In this document: piece by piece, positions 1 through 14,060 of the stretch | How positions within the stretch are numbered: position 1 is the first letter of the stretch | Layout of the letters: each line of letters opens with the position of its first letter | Made by a program: the position numbers and the translations under genes | Origin: Serilophus lunatus | Lineage: Eukaryota > Chordata > Aves > Passeriformes > Eurylaimidae | Length of the DNA stretch: 64,000 nucleotides | Assembly: GCA_013399895.1 (NCBI GenBank) | Contig: VXBA01001575.1 | Span: 62,001-126,000, forward strand | Reading direction: 5' to 3' | The notes under the pieces: generated by a model | Database searches by the model: none | What the model was told of the DNA's origin: nothing | Seen by the model: only the letters and a program-made list of their open reading frames with translations

Positions 1-3000
1 TTGGGAGTAACTAGGAACCGTATTATTCATCCAGAGCATTCCCAAATCAAAACCAACCAACCTCATCTTATTATCCAGCTTGTGCAGTCATGCTGAGTCG
101 AGCTCTATCATCCTAATCAGCTGAGAAGATTTCTAGTAAGGATATGCCTCAATCCATTAACTATCCTGAGGTGGGAGAAATACATATTGCTCATGAGCAG
201 TACATCCTATACTCAGGACAGATGCTTTGAGCACAATAAGTGAATGACTAAGGCCCAGACCCACAGTTCTGCAAGTCCTATTTAGGAGTCTAATTCCATA
301 GTCATGGAAGTCAGTGGATGTTTTCAATAAAAATGGGATCAAGGTAGTAGGTCCTCATTCAGCTAAATATTTAAGCAGATGCTTACTTTAAGGACAAGAT
401 TAAGTCTATTTGAACTTACTGGAAATCAAACACATGCTTAAGTACTTTGGTGAATCAGAGTCCTATTCCAGCTTGGATCCACAGCATTGGAAGGTATCAA
501 CAGACAGTCCAGCAATTTCCTTTTGCTGCCTACATCTCTGGCTGCAGCTACGCTCTGCTTGTTTTGATAAATACAGTATTCTTCCCACTTCAGTTGTTTG
601 GTTTTTTCTTTAATGTGCAGGATACTATAAGTACATAATTGTTGCTGGACTAATCATCTTTTGAAGTGATTGTATGCATGGAACCTGACTCTGTTCTATT
701 CTGTTGCAGCCTTTCTTTATATTTTTGCACTGGCCCATCAATTGAATCATGACAAATGATTTCTTGAGCATGCTGACTACATTCAGTCGTGGTAGCATTT
801 CCAAAAGCTTCCTTGTGATGGCTGATTTAATTTTCAAAGCTTGCAGAGGTTATTTATGGGAAAACAAAAGCCCTTTAACAGATACCTAACAATGTATTTG
901 GCTATTTAGTTCATTTACTGTGCAAAAGGGGAAAACACTCAGCAGCTCCTTCTGTGTGTGTTCTCTTATGAAATACTACATTTGGTTTTCAGTCATCAGC
1001 TTATCAATCTTTCCTGCCAAACTGGCTTTAGAGGTAAAAACTAAAATCTTCACCACTAATCTTTACAGCTATTATGTAGTGCCAGTCAGGAAAGAGCCAG
1101 CATGGGCTGCATAATTTGGCAATCTGCTGCCATAGAAGGAAGCACTTTTCTCCCATTAGAATAAAAAATGGACTTTTTGACTAGAGATCCTGTGGGGCTC
1201 TTGAAATGTCCAGGATCAAGAGACACAAAAGCCTCACCCTGTCGGATCAAGCCCAGGGCGCATTATTCTAATGTAAGATGTATAGGAGTTCCAAACTGTA
1301 CCACAGTACACTGACAAACTTTTTCTTCACTTTGGCACTGTTAGAGAATAGCTTGACATTGATTTTAGATCTGTTGATCAACATAAAAAACACTTAATGT
1401 TTTGTGTTTTGGAAAATTACTGAGTATGTACAAACGCAAGAGGCAATTGCCTAAAGTAAATACAAGTGACTTAAAGTCAATAAGTGGCATTTTCAAGGCC
1501 AAGAAGGACTCAAGTTTTATAAAAGTAAAGCAGTCTGCTAAGCGTAGAAAAGGCACTAAAAATTAGGGATGTATGAGATCATTCTGTTTCATTTCAAGCA
1601 CTGCATGTTTGGTTTTAAAGCTCCAGCCTTCACAGGATTTCTCTTTCAGTTTATTAAAGTTTGTGGGTATAAAAGGAGCAGAAACTGGGAGAGATTAAGA
1701 AAATTACCAAAATAAGTACGTTGTGTACTGTATGTGCAGCCATACTTGCATTCATGCCAGCCAAGTCAGGGCACGTGGCCTCTGTCAATCAAGAGAGAAG
1801 TCCATTTTATATAAAGAGAGGGAGTTTTTCAGCGGAAACTTTCTTCTCTCCTCAAAGAACGTTTCAGCTATGAGAGGAAAGATTTATAAATGTAAACAAA
1901 TTCCACAAGCCTGATAATCTCTCTATGAGATTAGTTACACTGAGGACAAACAAAACTATTCAAAGTACTTAAACGTCAAAAAAAAAATAAAGCCTACAAC
2001 CAGTGGACAAATTTTTGGTAAAGACAGGCAGCCTGTGAATAAAACCTCACAACAGAACCACAAACAAAAATTGTAATTTTGTGCTTATGTGTATTTGAGA
2101 CCTTATGCACATATTGCAAGGATATTTGTGTGCTTTATTTTTCTCTGATATTAAAAGGAATTAAGCACCTGAATGCTTCTAAAACATCATACAAGACTCA
2201 AAGATATTTAAATGGCATTTAAATTAGATGGACATTTCCAAATAAGAATTTCAAGTTCATCTGATATTCATTCAGTGTCTGATTAGTCATTTTTTCCAAG
2301 ATATGCATTCTGATGTGGATTTTATTCCCACTGATTGACTCATATCTTCAGTAAATAGAGATTTTAGCAATTCTAAAGATGGAAGAATGTCACATATGTC
2401 TTTATCAAATTCAGGACAATCTTTGGGTGTAAAAAAAAGGCGGCAGCCTCCTGCATCAGAAGCCCTACTGTATCTTTTCTAGAAGGCATGTGTTGGTTGT
2501 TCCATAGGCAAATATAGCTAAAGCCACCATCTCCTGAAGAATAAATTTCTGCTTTGGCCTCCTCACCTCATTTCTCCGTGGCAGCTGCAGGAATGGGAAA
2601 TCTTGCTGTCCAGGTGTCGTGTTTCAGTGCTTTATTTGGGGTCTGTGAAGGCTGATGGTCTGAGGGTGAAAGTGCATTATTGAAATGAATGAAAAGGAAG
2701 GTCCTTGAATGAAGGCTAGTGAGAGGCCCACCATTTTCCCCAAAGTGTCCTAAGATATCCCAAATTACCCTAACTGCCCCACTCCTATTGGCATGTCTAT
2801 GCCAATACATTTCATGCATATACTGAGCTCATTCTCAACTCACAGGCTTTGTTTAGAGAAAGTTGGCACGACTGGGAATGTCTTATTTTAAATTGTCTTG
2901 TGGTGGAGGATGATATAGTGTGAATACCAGAGGAGACAGCTTTCCAAAAGTGCACTGAGTCAAGAGACACAGATGTCAAATGCAAAGCTTTTTACTGTCT

Positions 3001-6000
3001 CCTTACAAAAAAAAAAAAAAAAAAAAANNNNNNNNNNNNNNNNNNNNNNNAAAAAAAAAAAAAAAGCTGCTGGCAATATGCAGGCCCTGAAAGCTGGACC
3101 AAAAATAACAATAACACATAGACCCTCTGGCCACAGAGTGAGTACTCTGTGAAATATAGAGGATATAAATACTAGCATTCTCGTTTGGGCTAGGCAAATT
3201 GCTGAAAGATATACAGGGAACATAAAGACAGCCCCTTTTGTCTTACTCTTTAAAATAGTATGAGAAAACAATGATGTGCTTAAAGTTCTAGGATTTGGAT
3301 GGAAACAAAACAAGACTTAGTAAGTGCCTTTTGTCCACTGTGTCCTCCAGGGCACGAATGAAGCTTCAGGAATGAAGGCTGCACACCATCTAAAATTTAG
3401 TCTTCAAAATCTAGGGCTTCAGCTTGAGATTTTGAAGCAATGGATGCTTTCATACCCTATAACTGTGGTGTGCCCTCCTTGGTTTGGGGCATTACTTGCA
3501 GCAATGGGCTATCTATGTCTGCTCACTTACAGTGAGCTTTTAGGTGCAGGATGGCGAGAATCTAGGGAGATGAGCAGAGAGCTGAGGCGTACCACATCAG
3601 TTCATGTAGGAGGTATTGCAGGCACTGTAGGAAGGACAGGAAAATGTGGTTATAAAGATCCAAAATTTTTCAGTTTTAGTTGATCATTAATCTCTTGTGA
3701 CAGAAACACCTGAGCACCAACCTGGCACTTTCATCACAAAGAGAGATCACATGCCATTGTGAAAATTCTCAGATTCCTCCTTCATTACAGAAGCTGGTAT
3801 TTTCTGTCCTTCTTAATGGTCCTCTGTCTGAGTAATGGAGATAGGTCCAGAGCAGGCTGATACAGATAATAAACAACACAAGTCTACATTTGTAGACTCT
3901 TAGAGCTCCTTGACAATACAGAATTTAGTCTGCTTTGCCACTTCCTTTGAAGTCCATCTTCTGGACAAGACCTGTGGACTGATTTCCCTATTCTGAGCAT
4001 ATTCATCCCGGAAGCAGAATCTGAAAGAACCATTTGGTTTCCATGCTGATCTCTGAACATGTTGACTAGATAAGAAAAGGAGAGTGATTGGTTCAGATAA
4101 GAAGGGGCATTGACTTGGATCACAGTGAATGATCTGCAGATTTTGGTGACTTACCTGCTAACAGTGGTAGTGGTGATTTGATAGAAGGAAAGAATAAAGA
4201 AATATTGGGCTTTGTGCAATAAGAAGGAGACAGCCAGCCTGTCTATTTGACATACTACTGCTTATTTACAGCCTCCAACACAGTTCTCTCTCTTCAGAGT
4301 GTGCAGCCAAGTGGGGCTTCAGAAGCCTTCTTAACTGTTGTAGTGCCAGATTGATTTTCCTAGTTTTCCAGACCGGGCTAGGTGTACCCTCCTCATTCAC
4401 AGTAACACAGTAACACTAATCTGGTATTTTATGCTCTCACTTCAGCTTCCATGATGTGAGAGCTGGATGTGTTTTAATGAGCTTCAGTCTCATTAAAAGC
4501 TTTCAAGAATGTGCAGGAACTGCTAAAGTTCCTGCTACACGAAACATTTTCCTATGACACTGCCCAGGAGTGGGCGAACATCTGGAGGGTGAGAGACAGG
4601 CTGTTCAGTGATGGTGCTGGGCTCCTGGGCCCTGTAACGGAGGGTGGAGAAAAATAACCCTTCCAGCTTTGGCCTGTAGCAATGATGGGAACTGACACTT
4701 CAGGATATTCATATACTCAATAAAGGGTCTCCATGTCTGTCTTAGAGAGTTCCTTTTCAGGACTTTAGTCTCAGCCGGGCTGTAAGATTCTCATAGGAGG
4801 TTCTAGCCTCTGTATACCATCTCCCATGGAAACAACCTTCCTGTGCACTAAGACACATGGAAGAAGCCAGTTAGGACAGGTCTGTGAGGGAGCAAAGAAA
4901 GTATATGAGTTTGTGAGGATGGTCACCTGCAGGCCCAAGCACTGTTGGAGCTGAGGACAGAGCACAGAACAGCGTTGAGGGTTGCATTATGGACCAAGAG
5001 CGGGTGAGCAGCTGCCTCAACACATCTATTCTGCTTTGCTATGCAGCCACTCTGACTTGGCACTAACATAGATAGGGAAAGGTGAACTATAACTCTGGAG
5101 AAAAAGAGCCCTATGGTGGCTTCATCAGAGATTTTTCTAAACCCATACTTTAAAAAAAAAAATCTATAATAAATTAAGAACCTTACCAAGTATTCCTATC
5201 CTGACAAGTTTGAGTGTTGAGAGAAGAGTGTTACTGGGTCTTCCAGTGGGATTCTCACAGAGCTGGGAAAGAGGATGAATCTGGTAGCCCTAACAGAGAG
5301 AATGGATGTAGGTGATGATAGACAATGATCTAATGGATCAGGGACCTTCCAGGTCCATCTGTAGGTGATTACTAAGCAGATATTTTGCACCCAATAAATA
5401 AAAATGATTGCTCAGAATCCACCACAGGGGAGGAGATTATGAGACTGAGCAAAATTAAGCTAAAGCCTAATCACTACCAGACAGCCCAGTTTGTATGCTT
5501 ACCTACCCAAAGAGGTTCTCAATGAGGTCTCCTCAGTAGAAATCCCTGCAAAATTAATGGTAGGTATCAGAGGTAGGGACAATGAATTAACCAGAAGTAT
5601 TCTGTTGCTAGATTATGCCTTTATATGGTGTGAACCAAGACAGGTGTCAATTAAATAAGAACGTTACTCATTTATTATATTTCATTATATAATGCATTTG
5701 TTGTCATTGGTGTTGACTTCAGAAATCTGCAAGTACAGATTGCAGGCTAGAGCCAGTAACGTGCAAACTAAGGTATATAATGCAATACATTTTAAATGCT
5801 AATCATATGTCTTTGGGAACTGGGGACAAGGAAGAAAAGACAAATGGAAAAGAGATAGGATAATCATCTGCAATCTTATGGTGTGCCCTAGAGACTAGCT
5901 ATAAGAAGTAAGAAAGCATCAGAGAGAGATGTATCAAGGCTAATGCTTACCCGCCAGGTAGAGAAACAGCAAAGTGCTGCAAGTCATTTAAAAGAGAGCT

Positions 6001-6099
6001 CCTAGAGTGGAACTGGCTGAAACAGCTCCCCACTAACCTGCAGAGTCTGCAATTCTCACAGGATTTTTTTTCCCAAGCTGATTTTGAGCCGATTTTGAT
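1..6099. other. gene desert, no gene seen
   Basis: AT-rich unique-looking sequence. ORFs are short, overlap on both strands and lack family motifs. The only structure seen is the A-tract gap near 3.0 kb. Confidence 0.7.
3011..3065. repeat. poly(A) run interrupted by an assembly gap
   Basis: Homopolymer A on both sides of 23 Ns at 3028-3050. It is probably one long A tract that could not be assembled. No recognisable LINE or processed pseudogene precedes it. Confidence 0.9.
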
Positions 6100-6104
6100 G
6101 GTAG

Positions 6105-6550
6105 TGTCTTAGCAGTCAGCCTGAAGGCTTGGTTTGCTGAGAAGTATGGTGCAGGTAGCTGTATTTGCAAGCTGCGTGTTGAGATGCAGATTGAGCCCTG
6201 GGTGGATGCTCAAGACAAGAGGCTGTGAACTGCCAGCCCGCTGGATAAAAAAGTACCTGAAGAGTGTGTAGGTGCCAGCCAGGTGGATGGACACTGAAAG
6301 ACATAGCAGGAGTGGAGACCTTAGGAAGAAGAGTGAGATTGGTGCTTGAATGGACTTTGAGGGTATAAAAGCCCAGGGTTTCCTTTGTTGGGGTTCCTCC
6401 TCAGAGGCACCAGCTCAGGCTGTTTTTCTGTTGCTGTGCCGTGAATAAAGGAGTGCTTTAAGGAATGAGACATCTGAGACTCTGCTATGGGAAACCTGGG
6501 TTTGAACCAGTCAGGAAACCTGGTCTGACTGTGTATGAGTGAGGTGTGCA
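6105..6550 (+). mobile_element. solo LTR of an endogenous retrovirus, plus orientation
   Basis: A 446-base element starts TGTCTTAG and ends GTGTGCA. It is flanked by the same five bases, GGTAG, at 6100-6104 and 6551-6555: a target-site duplication with the TG...CA ends expected of an LTR. Inside are a TATA box TATAAAA at 6364-6370 and AATAAA at 6444-6449, giving a U3-R-U5 layout with the poly(A) signal well after the TATA box. No primer-binding site or internal retroviral sequence adjoins it, so it looks like a solo LTR left by recombination. Family not identified. Confidence 0.78.
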
Positions 6551-6555
6551 GGTAG

Positions 6556-7949
6556 TCAAGTGAAGCATCCCTCAGATCACTGGAGCCACCCTCTGTGAAG
6601 GGGTTTCAGTCCCAGCAGTGAAAGTCTCTGTCTTTGGGAGTGTGACTGCTAGAGTCTCGTGAATGGCCAGACTGCTAGGCTTTCAGCATACAGTTGTTTT
6701 CCTAATGATCATGCCCCTAATTGGTCAAAGTCAGTAGATGCACAAAGCCAGTACTTAACAACAATGCAGTGGGATACCTGCCCTCTCTATCCCCTCAGCC
6801 AAAGATGTTCAAATCACTGAAAAAGAAAGGAGGACACAAGTTCCCCAAGAGCAAACATACTTTTAGCTGGAGCAGAAGCAGAGTGACAGCTACTAATATG
6901 GCTTTCAGTACAGATATGATTCTGGGCCTGTGTCCTTCCTGAATAATCTGGGTAAGTACTCTGTGAGTAATAGGTAGGTTTCCCCGCAGAGGTGTAACTG
7001 ACTTTGCAATACCTGGCTAATGGGGACTTTTGCAATGCCTCTGTAAAGCACTGACTTTCTGATGCTCTCTGAGGTTACAGAGCTCTCCAACACCTCTCAC
7101 TGTAATTCATTTCTCAATAGAATAGTATTATTCTGTACTGCGTAAATTGCCTGAGGCTATGCAGACTGAAAATACAAGACTGCCCTCTGTATAGGGAAAA
7201 GCAGAAATGAAAGAAGAAATTTTTAAGACAGTTCTTTCACTGTGAATTCTCTTATAAGAATTTCTTGACAAAACATAACTGACCTGAATGTTGGAGATCT
7301 GAGATGTATACATCTACACTGGCATCACAGATGAAACTGCAATATAATGTTTAGATAGGCAAGCTAACTTTAAATTAAATAGCTCAGATACTGAAGTAGC
7401 ATTGAAAGCGAAGCATCACCAGTTTAACAACAAACTCTTAGTCAAGAATCACCAGGCTCAGAGGAGGTTAAAATAACATTAGCATAATGAACCACTTTGA
7501 ATCTCAGTTGCTTTTATTTATTATTTCTTCTTGCTACAGCCTTATGTATATAAAACAGCATGCTCAGTTTTACTCTTCTTCAAAAACTCCAAATAAATAA
7601 GAATATGAATTTGCATTCCTTAGAGATATAACCTAGTTTTCTAACCTTTATTTTTCAACAGTCACTGGAGCTGCTTCAGTGTAGCTGAAGGACTGATTTT
7701 CTGGGGGTTCAGTGAGGCTATCTTTGCTGCCTCCAAAGCCCCATTTCCTGCTTCTTTGCATGGCATTCTCACTAGGCCCTTAAAATTGCTTTGTCTGTCC
7801 TATACAGATAACATGCCAGGCCTGTGCCTAGGGAAATCTTGTGGTCTTGTGGCTAGCACAACCCAGCCATGGCTAGTATTGAAGTATGGACTCGCTGCAC
7901 TGTCAAGTTGTGCCATTCATGTTGGAAAGCTTGCAATGTCCAGAGCGAG
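6556..7949. other. intergenic, nothing supportable
   Basis: Between the first solo LTR and the CR1. Unique-looking sequence with only short random ORFs. No retroviral internal region follows the LTR. Confidence 0.65.
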
Positions 7950-8670
7950 TCATAGAATTATTGAATCATAGAATGGCTCAAGTTGGAAGAGATCTTAAAG
8001 ATCCTTTAGTTCCAAATCCTCTACCATGGGCAAGGACTCCTTCCACTAGAACAGGCTGCTCAGCACGCCATCCAACCTGGCTTTGAACACTTGCAGAGAT
8101 GGGGCACCCACAACATCTCTGGGCAGGCTGTTCCAGTACCTCACCACCCTCACAGTAAAGAATTTCTTCCTAGTATCTAATCAAAACCTACTCTCTCTGC
8201 ATGAAGCCATTCCCCTTTTTCTTGTCACTACATGTTCTTGTAAGAAGTTTCTTTCCATCTTTTCTGTAGGCTCCCTAGGTAATGGAAGCCTTTTCCAGTC
8301 TGAGCAATCCCAGTTCTCTTAGCCTTTCCTCATAGAAGAGGTGCTCCATTCTTTTAATCATCTTTGTGTCCCTTCCGTGGAGCTGCTCCAACAAGTTGAT
8401 GTGTTTCCTCTGCTGAGGACCCCAGAGCTGGATGCAGTGCTCCAGGTGGGGTCTCACAAGAGCAGAGCAGAGGAACAGAATCACCTCCCTTGACCTGCTG
8501 GCCATATTGCTTTTAATGCAACTCAGAATATGTTTGGCTTTCTAGTCTACAAGTGCACATTGCCAGCTCATGTCGGCTCTCTCCTCCACCAGCACCCCCA
8601 GGTATTTCTCAGCAGGGCTGCTCTTGATCTGTTGATCCCCCAGTCTGTATTGACACCAGGTCAGCCATTG
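7950..8670 (-). mobile_element. CR1 LINE 3' part, minus orientation
   Basis: Begins with the inverted CR1 3' tail (TCATAGAATTATTGAATC and related octamers) and runs back through the 3' UTR into ORF2. The minus strand still encodes the C-terminal reverse-transcriptase segment ALVRPHLEHCIQLWGPQQ and EERLRELGLLRLEK, then, after a frame change, KYLGVLVEERADMSWQCAL. It is 5'-truncated, like most CR1 copies, and not functional. Confidence 0.92.
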
Positions 8671-11600
8671 TCTCATTGTGGCTACTCCTATAACTAAGGA
8701 TTTTAACTGAAAATACAGAGCAGGCTTGAACATTGAGAACAAAATACATTTGTTTAATTATATATATTGTCATGTATAATAATCAGATAATGGGTATAAC
8801 TATAACATGAAGATCATTTGAGAAATCAATTTTTCAGTCCAGCTGTGCAATTTATACTAGCTCAGTTGCTTCACTAAGTTTTGCTAGGTTTATCAACTTG
8901 TCATGTCTTAAGATGTCTGCAATGACACTGGAGTGGATACCTGGTTCAGGCCCAGTTCAGAGAAAATTCATTCTCTGTGGACTATGCGAAATTGACTGCA
9001 GAGTCACACGTGGTAACTAATGCAGCCCATGGCTTTCACAGACTGTAGTATACCTTCTCTGGGGAAGATGTGAATTAATGTCTCAGACTACTCTCCACAT
9101 GTTCAGAAAGGGATGATTCATGCAGCTTATCTAAGTTCAGTTTCTTGCTCTCCAGGATCACTATTACATGTGAAAAGTGACACCATCACAAAAGCAGTTC
9201 CACATGTACTTCCCTGATGTTGTTCAAAATACTTGTGTTATGTTCTGCTCCTCAGCTGGAAAAGGCTTGCCTCAGGAAATGTCTGAATACAGCCAAATAG
9301 AAACAAAAATGGGGATAGAAATTAGGTCTCTGTCAAGGAACTTTTCAACTATCTTTCCTGTAGCTCGTCAGCCTGACAACCAAAAATTTAGAAGGACTAA
9401 GATAATCATGGAAACTTCATAAGATCTACTAAGAGAGCAGCCCAGTCAGATTTGCTGTTGTGAAACAGCTGGTAGTGCTGAAGTTGTTAATGAATGGACT
9501 TTTCTGATGAGATTTACTAGAACTCTTGATCTGTTGTCATTCTGGTTGTATCTGTCACTTGTACCTGGTATGAATATCTTAGTTAGAGACCACATACTAC
9601 TCTCATGTGGTCCAGCAGGACAGCTGGAATTATTTCATCTTTATGTCAAGACTTTTAGTAGTTAAATGTGTTTAATAAGATTAATTTCTGCTATTGCTAG
9701 CATTGTTTAGTGCTGGATTCTCCTAATATAACAGTAGGCCTGCAGTGGTCTCATCTGTTGGTGACACTCAGCTCTCACAATTAGTATTGTAAAATTATCT
9801 GTGTTTCTTTCCTCTCTCTTAAAGGCTCTGTCATGTACAGAGTTGCTTCAAGGAAAGGGCATCCTCTGGGGACCTATTTCATCCATTATCTGAAGCTTGT
9901 ATTTTGATTTAAGCACTTTGTATGTGTCTCTTTGCGGACCACCTGCATTTCACAGAAGGCTATTCCTTTGCAGTTGTTAAGATAAATGAACACATGACCT
10001 GAGGTTTCCATTATGTTATTTCTTTCTTTATTCTGATGTTACTGACACTACAAATGCATGTTTGCTGAGGTACTTTTTTTTTAATCATATATTAATACCC
10101 TGAAGCAACAAAACTTCTTTGTTTTAAAACTATGGCTCAGCCTGTGTCAGCGTGGTCCCCTTGCTCTGTGAGAGCTGTCTCCTGATAGCTCTCCATGCCC
10201 ACGTAGAAGTCAGGAGACTGACTAAGTGCCTCCACTTAGATATGAATGAAAGGAGAGCTGTACAGACAGAAGCAGTTGCATAACTTAATCAAGGTCAGTA
10301 GTTATCACTACTGTGGCAACTTTCTGCAAACGAAAAAGAACACAATTGTCAACGTGGCCCAAAATTTGGGCCACTCTTTTCCAAATGTTCTTCACAAACA
10401 CGGTCAGACTGTACAGCTTGTTATATGGAACAATACTGTGAACTGCCCACTTTAATTTAAAGAGATTTAAAATGGAAGAGCTGTAATTTCTGCATGGAAA
10501 AATAATGGCATTCACCTCTAAATCTAATTCCTAACTGAAGTTATTTGCTGCAAAATGTGATAAAACTGTATTTTAATACTTGATGCAGATCCTTAAAAAG
10601 CAACTTTTCAAGTTTTTAGCAAGTCTCGCAGTCTATAATTTGGGAGAACGTCATTACTGTGATTCATTCCCCAGATTTATGAAGCATTTACAGTTTAACA
10701 TAACAAAATTACCAGGCATGTCACTTGCAATCAAGTAATCAATACCATTATCTATGAAGTACAATGTATCTAAATCACCTGCACATTTTCCCACTTTCCT
10801 TTGAAAATTGTATTTCGGCTATAATATTTAAATCCCTGCTAAAATTGATTCAAAAATTGAATCTCTTCATCTAGAAATATTGTAAGACAAATAATTTTTC
10901 TGTAATATGTTGCATACAAGATCAGAGTCTAATAGCAAAAGATTAAAGACATTATTCCTTCTGGCAAATAATGACCTTATCATATTCCATTTTTCCCATA
11001 TTCATAGGTCTCTAATAACATTCCTTTAAATTTATATTCCTTCAATAAAAATTCCTGATTCAGTCCTCCATGTAGTATTATAAACCAGTCTGTGATAATG
11101 AAGTGCTGAATTTTTCCTCTCATATGAAGATTTTCTTCTATTGTTTCCCAGTTTGATTTATTTCCATATTTCCCGTCTTTCTGCACACTAGCTTAGTGAA
11201 GTCAGACAAGGGATTTAGTGGGTACCTCTACTTCTAGAAGGCTTGTTCTAACTTTCCTTGTCCTTTCCTTGTCTTTTTATCCTCTGAGTGTCTCTCATGG
11301 TCATGCAATCAGGTATAATTTTTATTCACACACAGTGAATCCTTTATTTTGCCAGGGGAAAGAGGAGTCTGTGTCAATGAGAATAAAATCTTGGCTGAAA
11401 ACAAAGTGAAGAGAATGAGAGGAAGAGGTGACTGAAGAAAGGGGCAGCCTGAAGCACAGGGTGAGCTGTGAAGGGGTCAGTGTTCCATGGAGGTGATGGT
11501 GCGTGTGCATCAAGGTAGAGCGACCACGATCAGAAGGGGCAAACACAACTGAGTTTTGCTGGCTTCTGCTGCTCCAGAAAAAGATGGCAGTGGTTGGAAA

Positions 11601-13078
11601 GAGCTTAAGGAAAAAAGCAGGATAGCTGGAGGAGGTGCGAAGAGCGAAGAGTGATGACAGTGGGTGAGAAAATTTCTTAAAGCTCTTGGCTGTGGAAGGG
11701 CCTGACTAACCCCTTCCATCTTCCCACTCACATGGGCTGATCCTGGCTCTCGCTTCTAGCTGCCCTTTAGCATTGGCCAGAACTTTTACCGAGATGAGCA
11801 GTCTGGAGCTTAAGCCTTTTTGGGAATAATTTAAATTTAATTTTTAAGATGTCTCTCCCTCATTTCCCTCCAAAGACCATCCATGTAAAAGTGAACAAAC
11901 ACTTTGATGTACATTTCATTATGAAATCTTCTCATCCTCCCCATCGACATCAAAGGGAAACATCCATAAAAATACAAATTTCAGTATAATGAGGCCCAAC
12001 TAAAGGATATTGAATACGACAGCTTGGGCCACAGTTGAACTAAAGGAGGAAAAAGAGAGCGAGATATGATAAAGCACTTGAGCATCCATAGAAAATATGT
12101 GCAGCTTGAGAACCTGCACACAATAAGTCTTCAGAAAAGGGATATTGTGCAGTTTTACTGAGTGTTTCCAAAGCATTTGGAAATGATACATGGTGAAACA
12201 CAAAGGAGAAAGAGGCATCCATGTTCAATATGCTTATAAAGCTGACAGATCACTATGGTGTTGAGAACAGGAAAAAAAGTCAAAGAAAGAATAATTTTTT
12301 TCAAAGACACACTGACTTCTCTTAAACTATCCATGCTCAGTTTGCAGCATTGGAAAAAATTATTGCTCTAGGACTATTTTCAAGTCCAGGATATTGTGAT
12401 AACCTGCAAGTTTATCTTGTGCATAATACAAGTTGTAGGAAAAAACACAAAACTCACTGAAGAAACTCTAACACTCAAAATTGGAAAACATCAAAAATGA
12501 AAATTAAAATAAATTAGTACAACAACATGCTTCATTTCAATAAAATAAGAGATAAGCAGATACTGGAAGCACTAATTAAAAATTGCTAAAGAAAGAGACA
12601 GCTGTGAGGCAATTCATTCCAGTCATCTGTCCTTTTGACATGTCACACTGAGCTTCTCCAGAATGTATATATAGCAATTTTTATATCCTTTTATTAAAAA
12701 GATGAAAAATTATTAGTAGAGGCACTTCAAAAATGCAGCTATATGAGATCAGTTTGTAGGGATCAAATGAATGAAACAGAAGCATAGTTAATGACAAATT
12801 GAAAATATTATGAATAAGGCTATATTTGAAAAATATGCAAAACCTGTGGTTACATGAGCAAATTATTCCTTAAATTTTATCAACTGAGTAGAGTATATCA
12901 GTTTCTCTTTCTTTGACCATGCCTGTATGTCACACTTCTTCTAGCTGTTTATCACTCAAGATACTGTAGGTACCTCACAGAAGTAAGGTACCTGACAGGA
13001 GTTTTGCACGCTATAAATCTCTATAGTTTAAAAGTTCTGTATGTAGCCACTGTAAATACTGTCATAACAAGCAAGGGT

Positions 13079-13105
13079 AATAGTAATAATAATAATAATA
13101 GTAAC
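13079..13105. repeat. AAT-type trinucleotide microsatellite
   Basis: Runs of AATAATAATAATAATAGT with small interruptions; a similar short ATA tract lies at 17219-17234. Confidence 0.85.
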
Positions 13106-13998
13106 AATATAAACTAATTAATCTTTTAAAATTGGATAGTATTTCATATTTGACAGAGAAAAGATGAATGGAGAAATACTTCTTTACTAAGCTGAGTAAA
13201 AGCGGTCACTTATTAAAGCAATACATTCAACAGCTCTTGCTGAACTACTAAGCCTGGCAAACTTTAAGAAAAAGCATATTTTCCCAAACTCTCACAAATT
13301 GGTTACAATTGTTAAAAATGCTTTCTGCAAAAAAACTTATAGCTCCTTATCAAAATTACTTCAAAGTGAATGCATTCTCCAGAGTTTTCCTCAAAATCTA
13401 AGTGGAAAAATAATTCTAAGAAATTCCAACTTAAGCGCCTCTATCCATGATTTCAGCTACAGGATAACAGCTCTTCTGTGTGCAATTTTCCTGCCATAGA
13501 AACTCAATGATGAAATGGGATGGCAGGGAAGATGGTTCTGTTGTGTCAGAAAAGATTAAAATGTGCAAATCACAATTATCCTGAAGTCTTTTGAAATCTA
13601 GGTCTTTCTTACATTTCTTTTTACTGTTGCCAGGAGATAATTCCTCACTGAGTAGCTGGTTTAGACATGGGATCCAAGTGATAACTTTGGCTTCAAACTT
13701 TTTAGGGCTTACACTAAATGCAGTGTACCTTCTCTTAGAGTGATACTGATGGGAAATTAGTGTGAAAAAATCTGAATTCTGGAAAGGATTGTATTCCAGC
13801 ATTAGAACATTGTTAGAAGGTTCAATCATTGTTTTCAAAGAAAATGTTTTTTAACAAATGCTGGTCCTTTGGATAGCCCGGCTTCCTGATGGTTGGGTCA
13901 CCTTTTTTGAGCCATCCTATATGAAAGGCATCTTCTGTGCCCAGTGAAGAGGTTTGTTCTTTTTAATAACCAGCCTCTAAAGTGCCATGAAGGGACTT

Positions 13999-14060
13999 GG
14001 ATTCATAGAATTTCAGGCCAAAGAGGAAACTCCAGAACATTATAGTCAAGTCGTCTTTGG
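13999..14060 (-). mobile_element. short ancient CR1/L3-like 3' fragment (weak)
   Basis: ATTCATAGAATTTCAGGCCA followed by a diverged fragment resembles the inverted 3' end of old CR1-like elements. Too short for family assignment. Confidence 0.35.

Noticed and set aside
13431..13838. 135-codon minus-strand ORF in the desert
   Set aside because: No recognisable domain, no splice or promoter context, composition like translated AT-rich DNA. An ORF of this size is expected by chance in a 64-kb window.
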